Source of the DNA: Plantago major
Taxonomy: Eukaryota > Streptophyta > Magnoliopsida > Lamiales > Plantaginaceae
Direction of reading: 5' to 3'
Assembly (NCBI GenBank): GCA_026545765.1
Contig: JAIFAC010000008.1
Coordinates: forward strand, 142,501-206,500
DNA length: 64,000 nucleotides
In this document: positions 25,100 to 37,089 of the stretch, piece by piece
How positions within the stretch are numbered: the first letter of the stretch is position 1
Layout of the letters: each line of letters starts with the position of its first letter
The notes under the pieces: model-generated
Databases searched by the model: none
The model's input: the letters and a program-made list of their open reading frames with translations, nothing else
What the model was told of the DNA's origin: nothing
Translations under genes and position numbers: made by a program

Positions 25100-28000
25100 C
25101 TTCCTAAATCCTTAACTTAGCTTAGCTCTTCTAATCTTCTAAACAGTAAAATATTAATAATGGCCCATATCATATAAAGGGGTAGAAATATATTATTTAA
25201 TTTATAAAATATATTATTTATATTTAATAGCTTAATAGCTGGTAACATGGGTAGATAAACTCAATACGCATATGAATGAGTTGTCCTGTCTTCTGTTTTT
25301 TTTTTATTTGTTCTAACTCTTGCATAGTGTTTTAAGATACGTCGGTAAGTACACAGGATATACATAGAGGAAAGCAATATACTTTCTCAGATCTACGGTG
25401 TCCGCAAAAACTCTAAATATTCCTAGTTCTGGTCTCTGGAGTAATCGTCTATTCTATAAATATCCCTTATGGTTTGGTGCGTAAATTCTTTACTGTAGAA
25501 TTTTTCAGTAATTAGATCAATCAATATTGATCAACAACCAAATAGAAATTAGAATAGATAGAAAAAAGACAGGAGTTGGTTAAAAAATATATTCAATCGC
25601 AAGGGAAACTATCCAAAATTGTTATATTGAAAATTGATGAATTAAAGTATGAGTAGAAGCACATCTAATTATTTTATAGAAGTTATAGAAGTTGAAAAGA
25701 AGTCGGGTATCTACAATTTCTAGTTTTAAATCGAGAATTGGCGAGTTCTAAACCACCAACTAAAACATGCTTCAAGCCTTCTTTTTTTGTATTAATTTAA
25801 TAATTAATCTTACTTAATCTTAATATTATCTTATCCTTTTCTTAATTCTTAGTTTATTTACTCACAACCTATACATGCACAACAAAAGTAAAGTTATAAA
25901 CCTTTCGTCACACAGCGTGTATAGACCTAATTTATACCTATTTCTTCTACGTTTCCCTGAGCCGTCTTAATACCCCCACAATTAAGTTCTTAGTCTTCTC
26001 TACTTTGGAGAAGCTTTTCATATCATCCGATAGATATTTGAGACATATCAACTTGAAATCCTCGTTTACTAGGATAAAAAAGGGGTATAAAAAGAATTGG
26101 AATATGCAAACCATTTACTTTCTCTGATAGTTCGAAAAAATACGTGTATAAAAAAAGGAGAACCCTTCTTGTCTTGTTTTGTTTATATTTGTTTATAATA
26201 CACAAGAGATTTATTTTAGTATTTGTACCATATGGTGTTGTGCCTCATATAGAAATGTTTACGTAGCTTCTGTCCTTTGTACTTTTTTATTTTTTATTTC
26301 AGTATAATTTATTAATATAAGTAATCATCGTACTGGGACCTTTATTTCACTTTGTTGTTTGGGATTCCCTTTCTTCTAATTCTAGTTCTAATATGTAAAT
26401 ACCTGCCTATGAATTTTATGTCTCCTAGAAAAATAAATTGAAAAGTTGTAAGACGAATGTTACAACCTTCTTCCAAGAGGTTGGCATAGTTACGAGTCAT
26501 CTATATGAAATTTCAATAATTTTTTATCTTTATACGGTGATCCAGATACTGCATATTTCTTCTTTATTGGATTTATAAATATTTTTTAATTAGTATTTCT
26601 CGAAGGGTCTTTTACGAAGTTTTCTTCATTGGATATTAATTATCATCTTTGCAAAAAAATAAGCAGATGTAGGACTAGGACTAAGGAAAAAGTATTCCAC
26701 CGAGTACACAGATTAGTTTATTTATATATAGAAAATTTATATATATATAATAAAATATAGGAGACATAGATTGGACTTGTAAATAAAATATTGAGCTTAA
26801 CAAGAAGAAATATAGTGCGGGTAGTCCTAACTGACAACAAACTAGGTCATCAACAAGGATACTTTATTTAATATTTCTTTAGATTCTAGACTAGATTTTC
26901 TTTTTTATACTATATACTCCTATATACTCTAAGACATATAATAAGGAGGATAGCACAAAGCGCACAGAATTAAAGTAGGACATCGCAAAATACATATACG
27001 GCAGGCACGAGAAAAAGAAAGAGACGATTCATTATATACCGCATATTGTCTTAGGGAAAGTAACTTTTTCTAGGAGAATTCTATGCAAGTCATGATTCTA
27101 TTTTCCAATCCTGGTGAGAGTACTACTCATTATGGACTTTGTATACTACTAGATAATTTAAGAGCACACGAAAATATTAGTCATATAATGATAATATAGA
27201 AAAACTGGAACACCGCTTTACAAGGTTTAATCCTAACTAAAATGACGCTACCCAACAACTAAGAGTCGTATACTTAGAAAAAAAAGAAACCCAAAGCATG
27301 ACAAAGACAACATATCTTGCAGGAAGGAACAACGTATTTGACAATACAATAAGGGCGATATAGAAATAGGGAAGAAGGATTACACAAATTTATATTAACA
27401 GGAATTAGAGCTTTTGAGAAATAGAAGAACGAAGAAACCTATAGAAAAATATAATGGAACTGGGTAGAAAACTTCGAAAAATGTCAAGTCTTAACTAGTA
27501 AGGAAAACATTACCGTCGTCAGTTCGATCCAGAGGTCAAAAAGGGAAGGGCAAGATTAAGGGCAAGTTAAGTTGTGTTAGTGAAGTTAAGTAAATGAGCC
27601 TGTTTGCATGCTTTATATTATTAATAAGGTTGCAGGTGGATACCGAAACAACATAAAACGTAGTGGCCAAGTATTAATCTTTTCATATTTTGTTGAGACC
27701 AAAGTAAAAGCGTCCCCATATATAGATTTTTCCTTTTTAGCTTTTTAGTATCTTCTAAAGTATATGAGAAAGATTCGCAAACACCTAGAAAATTTTGTAG
27801 TTTACCCTGTTCACTTGGGTCTTAAGTATCTAGCTAAAGGGTATCATAAGCTTATATCTCGTTTAAGGCTAGTGTAAAGATCCATTAGTATATCTGCGCG
27901 TATAATCCGTCATTATGACTTCATGTCTTGTAGTATAAGGAGTTGCACCTTTCTGTCTCGGTAATATCTCTGATTCTGCTGTAATATTTTAAACCATTAT

Positions 28001-28100
28001 CATGTCTATTACGTCTCTAAGATAAAACACGTTGTTAACTTAAAATCCACTCGCTGAATCATCTATAAAAGCTAAATTAGTAGCATAAGTACTACAAAAC
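25100..28100. other. unannotated AT-rich sequence
   Basis: Strongly AT-rich around 25140-25240 and 26700-26760 (TTTATATATA-type runs). The only frame of 60 codons, on the minus strand at 26023-26205, has no motif. GTTCGATCC at 27508-27517 looks like part of a tRNA T arm but does not fold (see rejected items). Confidence 0.45.
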
Positions 28101-28160
28101 TACCATCAATGTAACTAACAAAGAGGTATTCTTTGTCATTTAGTTCATTTTATTAAGGTA

Positions 28161-28190
<30 letters not shown>
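28161..28190. repeat. (TTA)n / (ATT)n microsatellite
   Basis: Nine to ten uninterrupted ATT units, the longest trinucleotide run seen in the window. Confidence 0.95.
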
Positions 28191-28191
<1 letters not shown>

Positions 28192-28355
28192 TTTCATTCT
28201 TGTGTTTGTCTATTCAGCAATTTAAGGGTTTAAGAGCAGATATCCTCGGCAATAGTTAAGCATGTCTAAATGGATTTCTATATTGTCCAATAGCTCTATA
28301 TAACGTTTTTCTATTGTGATGAATACCTACGATGTCTTCTATATGTTTAGTATAT

Positions 28356-28373
28356 CTAGTCCTAGTCCTAGTC
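28356..28373. repeat. (CTAGTC)3 tandem repeat
   Basis: Three perfect copies of CTAGTC. Confidence 0.9.
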
Positions 28374-28631
28374 CTCTTTCTAGAATAACTATAATTAGAA
28401 TAATTATTGATCTCCTTGAGAATCTTCTAATATTTAATTACTAATTAGTCAATCTTTTTGGATAATATCTACGCGGTGAGACCTTCAATGTGTTAATAAA
28501 ATCTTCATTTAAACGTGAGTTTGGTATTGCCCGTCGGCTATTGTACATTTCTAGGACTTACGCCTTTTTCTTTATATAAAATGTATCTCTCTTTCCTTTT
28601 TTACAATGAGATCTTATAAGTATAAAATCTT

Positions 28632-28651
28632 ATCCTACCAAATCCTACCAA
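28632..28651. repeat. perfect 10-bp tandem duplication
   Basis: ATCCTACCAA occurs twice head to tail without mismatch. Confidence 0.9.
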
Positions 28652-28659
28652 AGAGTTTC

Positions 28660-31600
28660 TCGAGTGTAGTTAGAAAAATGATATGATCCAACACCGGATT
28701 AAGTCCAACCTTATATAATATAATATAAAAGAGCAAAGCAATGTCAATTATGGAGTTCGTACTAAATAAGAACTTACGAAATGACTTAACCATGAGACCA
28801 ATGAAAAGTATCTGCTACCAACATAACTCTAGTTTTTTACTGATTACAAAGACAAACTAAACTAGGTAAGTAAATCCCAGCAACAAATAATAAAAGATCT
28901 TGTAGAAAGAAGAAAGATCTTAGGACTATCTTTTGACCTATGCCCATAATTCGATATAGCATGACTTTTATTCTCTTTATGATTTTCAGTACCTCCACCC
29001 TTGCTTGTGACTAGACAACAGACTAATATAAAGAGCCCTTAATTAAAATGAACCAGAAAAACTAAAGGATCTCATCTATCTGAGAAAAACCCATTTACAG
29101 AAGGAAACTTTGAACTTTCTAGGCAAAGTCTAGATGGATAATAAAGAGGATGGCATGACAGAATAAAGAAAGAGCATTAATAAAAACATTTCCACAACCG
29201 CCTTCAAGTAAAGATTAAATCACATGTATTCTGTACTTATGATTTGATTCTATTTGAGTTTTTGAACACAGTCAACAAAGCCTTTCATATAATAAATTAA
29301 CCTCGGTCTTACCTTTTTACCAATCGATTGTTTCTGTATACTACTATAATTAAAAAGCTCACGGCTTGAGATAATTCTTATGCAATGTGATGCAACCTAA
29401 TATAATAGTAGTAATTAAGTATAAGTTCTTTGTCTTAGCTTATAAAGTTGTATGCTATTTAGTTCATGACCTTTCTTTGTTTTGTACGGAATTCATATTG
29501 TCTTGTCCTTCCCACGCCGGGTAAATATGAACTTATTATTCCAACTTGACTTATTATATTATAATCGTTATCCTTGCAATGTTTTATCGAAAAGACTTTA
29601 TTTCTTATTATATTTTCTTTGTGGATAGCCGGAGCACCTTTGTTTGATCTTCATTTGTTTTTTAGAATTAATTGAATTATAGGAATTGAGATATAACCCA
29701 GAAATGTGCCACTAGCTATAAAGACTGTCTCTCTAAGAACCTAAAGACTCTCTTGCTTGTATCACCCCCAGGAAAGAAAGAAATTTTGTCGGACCTATCT
29801 ATATAAGATCCTTTATCACATTTAATTCTGGAAATATAGCTTCGGGACTGACTCAATGACTGCTTTCTTTCAAAATGAAAGTGAAAACCTTCTTTCAGAG
29901 CAAACATATAAATAAAAAATGAAAAGAATTCTACAAAATTATAAGTGTAAGAAGAAAACGAATTAATAAGAAAAGAAAGATTGTCCAGTACTGTTGTGGA
30001 ATATAACACAAGGAGCAAAGATGTCGTACTTCGAATTCCCCGGTTATAAAGGTTTTCTTATAAAATCTTTCATAAAGTAAAGTCAATATCATTATATTAA
30101 GGAACTGAACTTTTTCTCTGTTCCCAGCAAACGAACACACGTTGTGAATGAAATATAATAATACAAGAAAATTCCGTTTCTATAATAGTACCCTCTATCT
30201 AACCTTTTTCTTATGGCCGAACATCTGACTGTTCATATTTTGGTGCAACAATATTCTTTCTCCTTACTTTAATTTGGGACTGGCTGTAGCTACCATTCGT
30301 TTCAAAGGCTATCTATTTTATACAATAAAAAGACAATAACAAAAAAAAGGTGACTTCGCTGCTTTTTATAGAAGAGATAAGAAATCCCAAGTGTCCACAT
30401 GATTGTCAAATAAGTGTTTTGTGCCTACATAAGACAATTCTCAGTATTAGGTAAGAGTTCTAGTAGTGAGTAAGTCGAGTTAGAATTGATTTTTGGGATA
30501 ATATAAATATGGATAATATGCTACTTTAAAGACTTTCCCTTATTTCAGATGTTGTAGAAATGAGATCACGCTTTTGATAAAATATTAACTTTAATGTTGC
30601 TTGTACTATTATTCTATATTCTACCAATGATATTGATGAGCCCAAAAATAGTCCCAACCAATAAGAAGAGTTTTTATACAAAAAAAGTGTCTAGAAGAAG
30701 TCTAACATATAAAAGGCCGGTAAATACAAGCTTATTGTCGAGCAGTAAAAAAATAAATTGTTGGTATACAAAACTTTCCCTTCTTATATCTTATAATAGC
30801 AATACCTAGACAGACCCTGAATAATATAGAGATTGCTGTAACTTGATATTTATTAAATTGAGATAACTTCCTAGATAAAGACCAGTAGTATAGAATCAGT
30901 TTAAAGTAGAATTTATTCTAAAACGTAGTAAGAGGCCAGAGTCAAGAAGCACTCAAAACTTTTCATATACTTGTGAAAAAGCCTATAGTAATCACACTGG
31001 AAATTTTCGGAGGATAAACTTGTTAAGTATCCCAGGAGTCCGGTAGTAGGATTAGAGACAGAGAGACAGACTCCAGCATCAATACCAATAATAGACGATA
31101 AATAAAGACAAGAGCTAGAAACAGAAGTCAGGGTTAGAGAGAAATAGATTTCCATTCTCACTTTCTATTATACATGTATGTGAGTACTCCTTAAGTTTCA
31201 CTCCTTATCTTTACTTAATTAAAAGCAGATACAGGTAGGTTCTAATAATTGGTCCATTATCTTAATCCTTTTACCTGGTTTTAGAATCTTTCTTACACCG
31301 GATTCTTTCTAGAGTACAGTACATCCGATCACAAGCCATGCTTTTACTTATTTATAGATTATTTTTTATAGACACACTTTTTATTACTTAGATTTGAGTT
31401 AACCCCGCGTAGTCTATAAGCTAACCATAGAAATTAGTTTCTAAGCTCTTTCGCTCAAAAAGATATATGAAAAAATGCAACAAGTTGATGAAGCTTGTAG
31501 AGAAACATTGTCATTTAAAGGAGAATTTAGGGCATATTAAAGAGCCGGACCTCATTTTTTTGTAATTGTAAGGGAATACGCAGTTAGATAAAGACTCTTG

Positions 31601-33600
31601 TAGAATTTTTCAAAGTTTATTGTTCGGAGCAAACCTTATTTTGTACACCTGGATCTAACATAATATGACTAGGCATCAGGATTTATCATCTTTCTTACAA
31701 TTTTGTATTCAATTTCTTCTAACCAATAAAATGCTAGTAGGATCTTCTTCGTGGATTTTTCAGTTAGGTTTAGTTGCCATATAACAAATAACTAGAAACC
31801 TTAGATTACCAAAGCCAACCTTAAAGCGAGTACACTATTATGTTTGGGTGAACTCTAATATCATAAAAATACAGGAGACAGGTGGAATATTGAATCTAAC
31901 CCGAGAAAAAAGGTCGAGACGAAATCAAATTTACTAGACATTTTAGCGGATCTTACCACACTTTTTGTGTTCTTCTAATCCAAATATGTGCAATTTATAT
32001 GACATCTTGACATCTACTTCTAATTTTCTACTTATAATTATTTGCAAGGATTCTTTGTTGACATCATTTAGATGCCTTACATGGTTCTTATACGACTGTT
32101 ATGATTTCTATTATTTATGTCTTAGGGCTATAGTTCTTTATCCTCATTTATTTTCATTTTTTGTCCTTTGGGTTATTTTTTCGTAATAAAACACAGCTGA
32201 GCTTGACATATAAAGTTCACTCTCTTTGGTGTTTGGAAAATAAATTGGATCCTAAAATAAAGTAAGGTTCTCTATGTCTGCTCTTAGCCAAAAAAATACT
32301 TTTACGGATAAGAAACGAGGACTATATATAGAGAGAGAGAAAAGTTGTTCTTACATGTTATGTTGGTGTTAAGTTGTCGCTTATACCTTTTACAAAATAT
32401 GTTGGTTGTATAACCAATCAATCAAAAGTACAGCAAGCATAAGAGAAAAAGTTCGTCCGTGTAGAGAGTAATTTAGGCCAATCGAAAAGGATTAAAGAAT
32501 AATACGTGGATACACACACACCAAGATTAATTATAAGTCGAGAATAAAGAAAAAGGTCCAAGCGAACATCCCTCAATTTTGTATATGCCTGTTTGTATAA
32601 TCGACTCTACTTATGCTTTTATAACCAGATAGGATTCAACCATCTTACTTTAATTATGCTCTCAAAGGACTACTATTTGGAATTCTCGAGTACACGATCC
32701 TGGTAGAGACTACCTAACATAAAAGAGGAACCCGAGCATACCGATAGAAAGAGATTAAGTACAGCAACGAACACACCCAAAGTCTAAGGAAGATAACTCG
32801 ATATATAAAATAAGAAGATTGAATAACAAAAAAAGGGAAAGACCCGCCAAAGAAATTAAATAGTTTAGTACCGGAACATCCGGTACACACCCCCTGAGAA
32901 GATTGCGTTATATTTCGAAACGTACGTACTGGAAGGGATTCTAAAAACTAATTGCATTTGGCATCTTTTCTATACTACTAGCATATTACTTTTGACTCGT
33001 ATAATAAATAAATAAATTAGCCGAGATTTTCTTCTTGCACCCCATATTAAAGGGACGAAAGAGTTCTAATACAGATTTCTACTTGCCCAATTTAAAAAAT
33101 GTTATTGAAAATAGAGTCATAGTTTGGATCAAGCTATTTTTCTCTTGAAATGTAACCCACGCATTTTTCCTTCCAGAGCTCCTTTCTTATCTTTTTAGAG
33201 GAATTGATTAGGTTTATTTTATATACCTGTGAAATGGGCAGTGCACACAAAGTAACAAACATATAACAGGTGAATCCTCAAGTAAGGAAATAAAGAGTAA
33301 ACTCAGGCATGTTAGACCAAAATGTGATACCACACTCTAAATAAATTAGGAGTCATTGCCACTTAATAGTGCTTCCTTACTCTTCTACTCTATTAGATAT
33401 TAAATGTGCTACTGGGTACGTGTTTGCTGTTGTACCCAAGTTCTCGTAATAAAGTTGACCATGAATAAATTCTTAGTATCCCCGCGTAAAAGCTACAATT
33501 TTATAATATAAGCAGTCAAAGTCACAAAATCCAGTATATAAAATGAAAAGTCAATCATATTCCATTACAGTTATTACATCTATGAAGCACTTGCTCCTGT
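28660..33600. other. unannotated AT-rich sequence with small frames
   Basis: The 100-codon minus-strand frame at 29716-30018 overlaps a 69-codon minus-strand frame in another phase at 29931-30140. The former starts MLLVLYSTTVLDNLSFLINS and turns polar later. It has no family motif and its length equals the chance expectation. A plus-strand 73-codon TTG-start frame at 31965-32186 is Cys-, Phe- and Leu-rich as expected from T-rich DNA. A (GA)5 run lies at 32331-32340. I annotate none of these as genes. Confidence 0.4.
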
Positions 33601-33618
33601 TTGCGTATACGTGTATTT

Positions 33619-33639
33619 AAATTTTAAATAAATTTTAAA
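33619..33639. repeat. tandem AAATTTTAAA, also self-complementary
   Basis: AAATTTTAAA is present twice, separated by one T. The block sits in a longer AT palindromic context beginning GTATTTAAATTTTAAATAAA. Confidence 0.85.
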
Positions 33640-33926
33640 GGCTTGTATTAACTGTGAGTAAGTCATCTGACCCGTTATATCCAAATACATCGAAATTCAT
33701 TTCTAATTTGTTGTTGGAACCACCGACTAACTCATGAGAAAAACTGAGAAGAGAGAGGTGTACTGTGGAGTCTACATAAGTTTTGGTACAAAGGAGAAGA
33801 AGGTATATAGAAAAGAAACTCGCCAGATATCTACTTACTATCCTGAATAATTAATAGAGAAAACTTGAGATTTGTGAGACATGCACAAGAACGACTCGTT
33901 GATACCTTATTTCGCACTTTCTCTTT

Positions 33927-34229
33927 ATGACTCGTTATGATTTCTATATTAAAAATAAAAAGGAGACAGTATTGATTTCGTTTTTACTTGAATATAACAA
34001 GACTACCTATATTCAGGTTGTAGACTTGATGACTTACCCTAAACTCTTCTGTTTATCATGGAACAAAATCTCTTTATATAAACTTTATATAAATATAAAA
34101 TATAATATACTCCTAAGACTCTTTGTTTGGCTTGTGAGAAAGATTAAGAAAAAAGATTCTGGTCTATTATCCCGTGGTGTACTTATTGTGCAGACATTTC
34201 TGCTTCAGTTCTTAATAGTCTTTAATTAA
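33927..34229 (+). CDS. 100-codon ATG frame, probably chance
   Basis: The second-longest frame class in the window and the longest plus-strand frame starting with ATG. The predicted product is basic and hydrophobic in its second half (LLRLFVWLVRKIKKK followed by a C-terminal LLQFLIVF), with a Lys/Asn/Ile/Tyr bias that AT-rich random DNA gives. No domain, signal peptide or conserved motif is visible. The frame opens immediately after a T-rich stretch, and no neighbouring exon is recognisable. A membrane-associated micro-protein cannot be excluded, but I favour a chance open frame. Confidence 0.08.
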   Translation: MTRYDFYIKNKKETVLISFLLEYNKTTYIQVVDLMTYPKLFCLSWNKISLYKLYINIKYNILLRLFVWLVRKIKKKDSGLLSRGVLIVQTFLLQFLIVFN

Positions 34230-34239
34230 AGAGAAAAAG

Positions 34240-36880
34240 CAGAATCCTTACAAATTTCAAAAAATCCATTGTTGTCGGTCATGCGTCAGGACCAAACCTT
34301 GTTTCTATGTTGGCATAAATTTTTGTGTATGGTTTAGGCTTTTGGGATACTCGGGATCTAAGTCACCCCTTAATTACTTTAAAATTATGATAAACAACAC
34401 GTGGCTAGTATAGGTCCAATATTGAATTCGAAAGGACAAGGAGTGAGAAATCACAGAAAGTTCAGATATCCGTTTAATATAATATACCTAATATCCCATA
34501 CTAAAAAGTGAAACTTATAGACCAAGTAAAATCAACCTTCTATTATCCTGTTAACCTAGAATTTTTGGAAACGTCGGGTCATGTTTGAAGAATATCTATC
34601 ACCAAGCACATTGTGTTGACCCTATGAATGAGAAGGTCGTTGGTTTAAGGAAGACAGGTTAAGTCCTTAAGAATCCGATTCCACATTGAATCTAGAAAAA
34701 AGGGGAATAAAGCAAATGTAGTAGAGGAGTACATAATTTTCACCTAGTATTGAGTATTATACTTTCAGTATGTATACGACGTATAGCATCGGCAAGAACT
34801 AGAGAAAGAGGTAAGAAATTAAGAGTACAGCAACGGGGCTTATATTCCTTTATTTAGGGTATTAGAGCTGAATTCCAAAAGACACACTTAGTATAAGAAA
34901 TAGATCTACAAACAAATAAATAAGGATAAATAAATAAAGGTTATACTGAACTGAACCGAGCTTGACTGGACATTAAAGCCAGTAATATAGAGTATACGCG
35001 CATACACCAGCAAAACAAATATAAAAACATGACGGGTGGTAAACAGAAAACGAGATTTGCCACTGATCCACATATGGCGTTATCAGTAAGATTTATACCT
35101 GTAAGCAACCTATTATATTCTCTGAAAGAAAAAGATTCAACTTAAACGGGCGCAAAGGATTCGAGAGGCTTTAGGAGGAAGAAGTATAATGCTCAAAGTC
35201 CCACCGATAACCATAAATAGGATAGGTAAAACATATTAATAAGCAGGTCTCAGATCTGAGGAAAAGCCTTTATGACTAAACCCAATCAATCATATTTCCC
35301 AGCTCACGCACGACACTTTCCTCTATATCAATAAAGCATACCTAGAATAACTAGACAATATTATTTTGCGGGTGACTCACAGTTGTTCTGTTGTTCTGAA
35401 AAGAAAGACATTATGGCTATATAGTATAGAAGAGGTAATCCCTAGGTTGGATTTAAGCAATTATAATAAAATAGATTTGGAGTTCTGAGCTAAAGGCAAT
35501 ATAGAAAGGAATTTAAGTACACTTTATAACTTGTACCTTATATTAAGAGGCTATAGGTTGGAGGTTGTATGGCACAGTCTCGAATTTCTTTTTTCTTTTT
35601 CTATAATTCATCCGCAAAAAACTAGACCATTATCCCTTAAATTAATATAAATAATTCTGGTATTTTTATAAACGTACAACAACAACACAAGGCTTGGATT
35701 AATAAAAGCACGTTATAACTCGCCCAGTCTCTGCTAAGTTACACAAGTCAAAAAACTGAGAAGGGTGGGTAGAGTATGAGATCTGCTTATACCTTATATA
35801 ATAATTAAAAGTGTAGAAAGTCAAACAGAATAGAAGGAAGCAAGATAAAATAATGACCTGGTAAAAGCAAGCCTTATTCGTTCGAGAACATTTATTAGGT
35901 CTGTCTTATCTCATAGTAGTAAAGGTAGGTGTTGTATCAAGATCAGACAACAGGAGTTCCTAGAATTATACTTTTTCGGCACAAAGTTACATACACAATA
36001 ATTGAGAAAGTAATTCGCTGTGTAAAACTATATAAATAATATCGAAAATAGTTCCATGCTTTTTAATATCGCTTGTGAAGTCAAATAACGAATTGAAATA
36101 AATAAGTCGACCCTTAATTCCCTTTTTTATCTTTGACCGTTCCTAATAGGAAATACACATAACCCCTAATAATTTTTTGTGTGACTATATAGCAAGTTTA
36201 CTAAGAACCTATCCCCACCTTGTTGCCTTGATGAAATCACTGTTATTTCCACTTTGATCTGAGTATCTGTCTTGTGAACTTGTGAAGGGTCCAAAATGCC
36301 TTTGTAACTGCGAGTTCTATACTTCATAAGATGTAGTAAAGGAGGAAACTACCTTACAAATCCAAAAGATCTACGAGCACCGACTAGCTTTTGATATATT
36401 TGAGTTTGGTTAAGAAAGAATAGAGTAAACAACATCGATCATTTATTCCAAATATTTCTTGTAGAACAGGAATAGAGATGCTACGTGTAAAAGTCAGCAC
36501 GGTAGTAAACCCAGATAAGGGCAGGAAGAAATAGTAATACATAACATTTATATAGATGGATGATACAGAAGTTCTGAATACTGAAGAAAGCTAAATATAC
36601 GTTGTTGTGCCTTACTATTATGACCTGTTTGGCCAACATCATCATAGATCCCCCTTATATTAATTATTAAACAAAGAGAAAATTTTGAATCCCGAATAAA
36701 AAAAGAACCTTGCTCCCTTTTGTTGGAAATAATACCTTATTTTATTCATTTTTGTTCCTTAGTAGAGTTCATTATTTTGTTTAGACTTACCTAAGGCACG
36801 TCATTTCCTGATAAACCTTTCTTTTCAGTACCACGATCACAACATCTAGGATTTCTCTTTTTTAGAGAAGAGAACTTCTG
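34240..36880. other. unannotated AT-rich sequence
   Basis: No frame of 60 codons or more on either strand. ACAACAACACAAGG at 35679-35692 and repeated TTAAAT/ATTTAA words are the only texture. Nothing functional is recognised. Confidence 0.5.
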
Positions 36881-36884
36881 AGAC

Positions 36885-37082
36885 ATGCTCTTAAAGGCCT
36901 TTTTTTTGTTAGCTTATCTTATATCTTCTTTATTTTATGTTGTTCCGAGAAAAAATTATTCCTTTCATTTTATTTTAGGGTGGGACACTGAAATATACGG
37001 AGTCGTGCAGTACTTGTCTAATCCAAACTCCAAACTAAAGAAGTGGGGCTATATAAGGAATCCCCAAAAAATCTTTAGGTAA
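36885..37082 (+). CDS. 65-codon frame with signal-peptide-like start; doubtful
   Basis: An ATG start is followed by one Lys and a run of about 17 hydrophobic residues (MLLKAFFLLAYLISSLFYVV), then a Pro-Arg-Lys-Asn junction. That arrangement could be a secretion signal or membrane anchor. The remaining 45 or so residues are mixed and polar, with three Trp or Trp-adjacent aromatic patches (LGWDTEIYGVVQYL; KKWGYIRNPQK) and no Cys. In plant-pathogenic ascomycetes small secreted proteins often lie in gene-poor AT-rich isochores, so the arrangement is worth noting. Disulphide-forming cysteines, typical of such effectors, are absent. The frame is short and a T-rich start makes the hydrophobic run cheap by chance. 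Confidence 0.12.
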   Translation: MLLKAFFLLAYLISSLFYVVPRKNYSFHFILGWDTEIYGVVQYLSNPNSKLKKWGYIRNPQKIFR

Positions 37083-37089
37083 AAGAGCG

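Noticed and set aside
27505..27520. CAGTTCGATCCAG, resembling a tRNA T arm (box B)
   Set aside because: The bases either side of the TTCGATC loop cannot form a five-pair T stem, and there is no box A or acceptor stem upstream.
29716..30140. Two overlapping minus-strand frames of 100 and 69 codons
   Set aside because: They are in different phases, have no motif and are no longer than chance allows.
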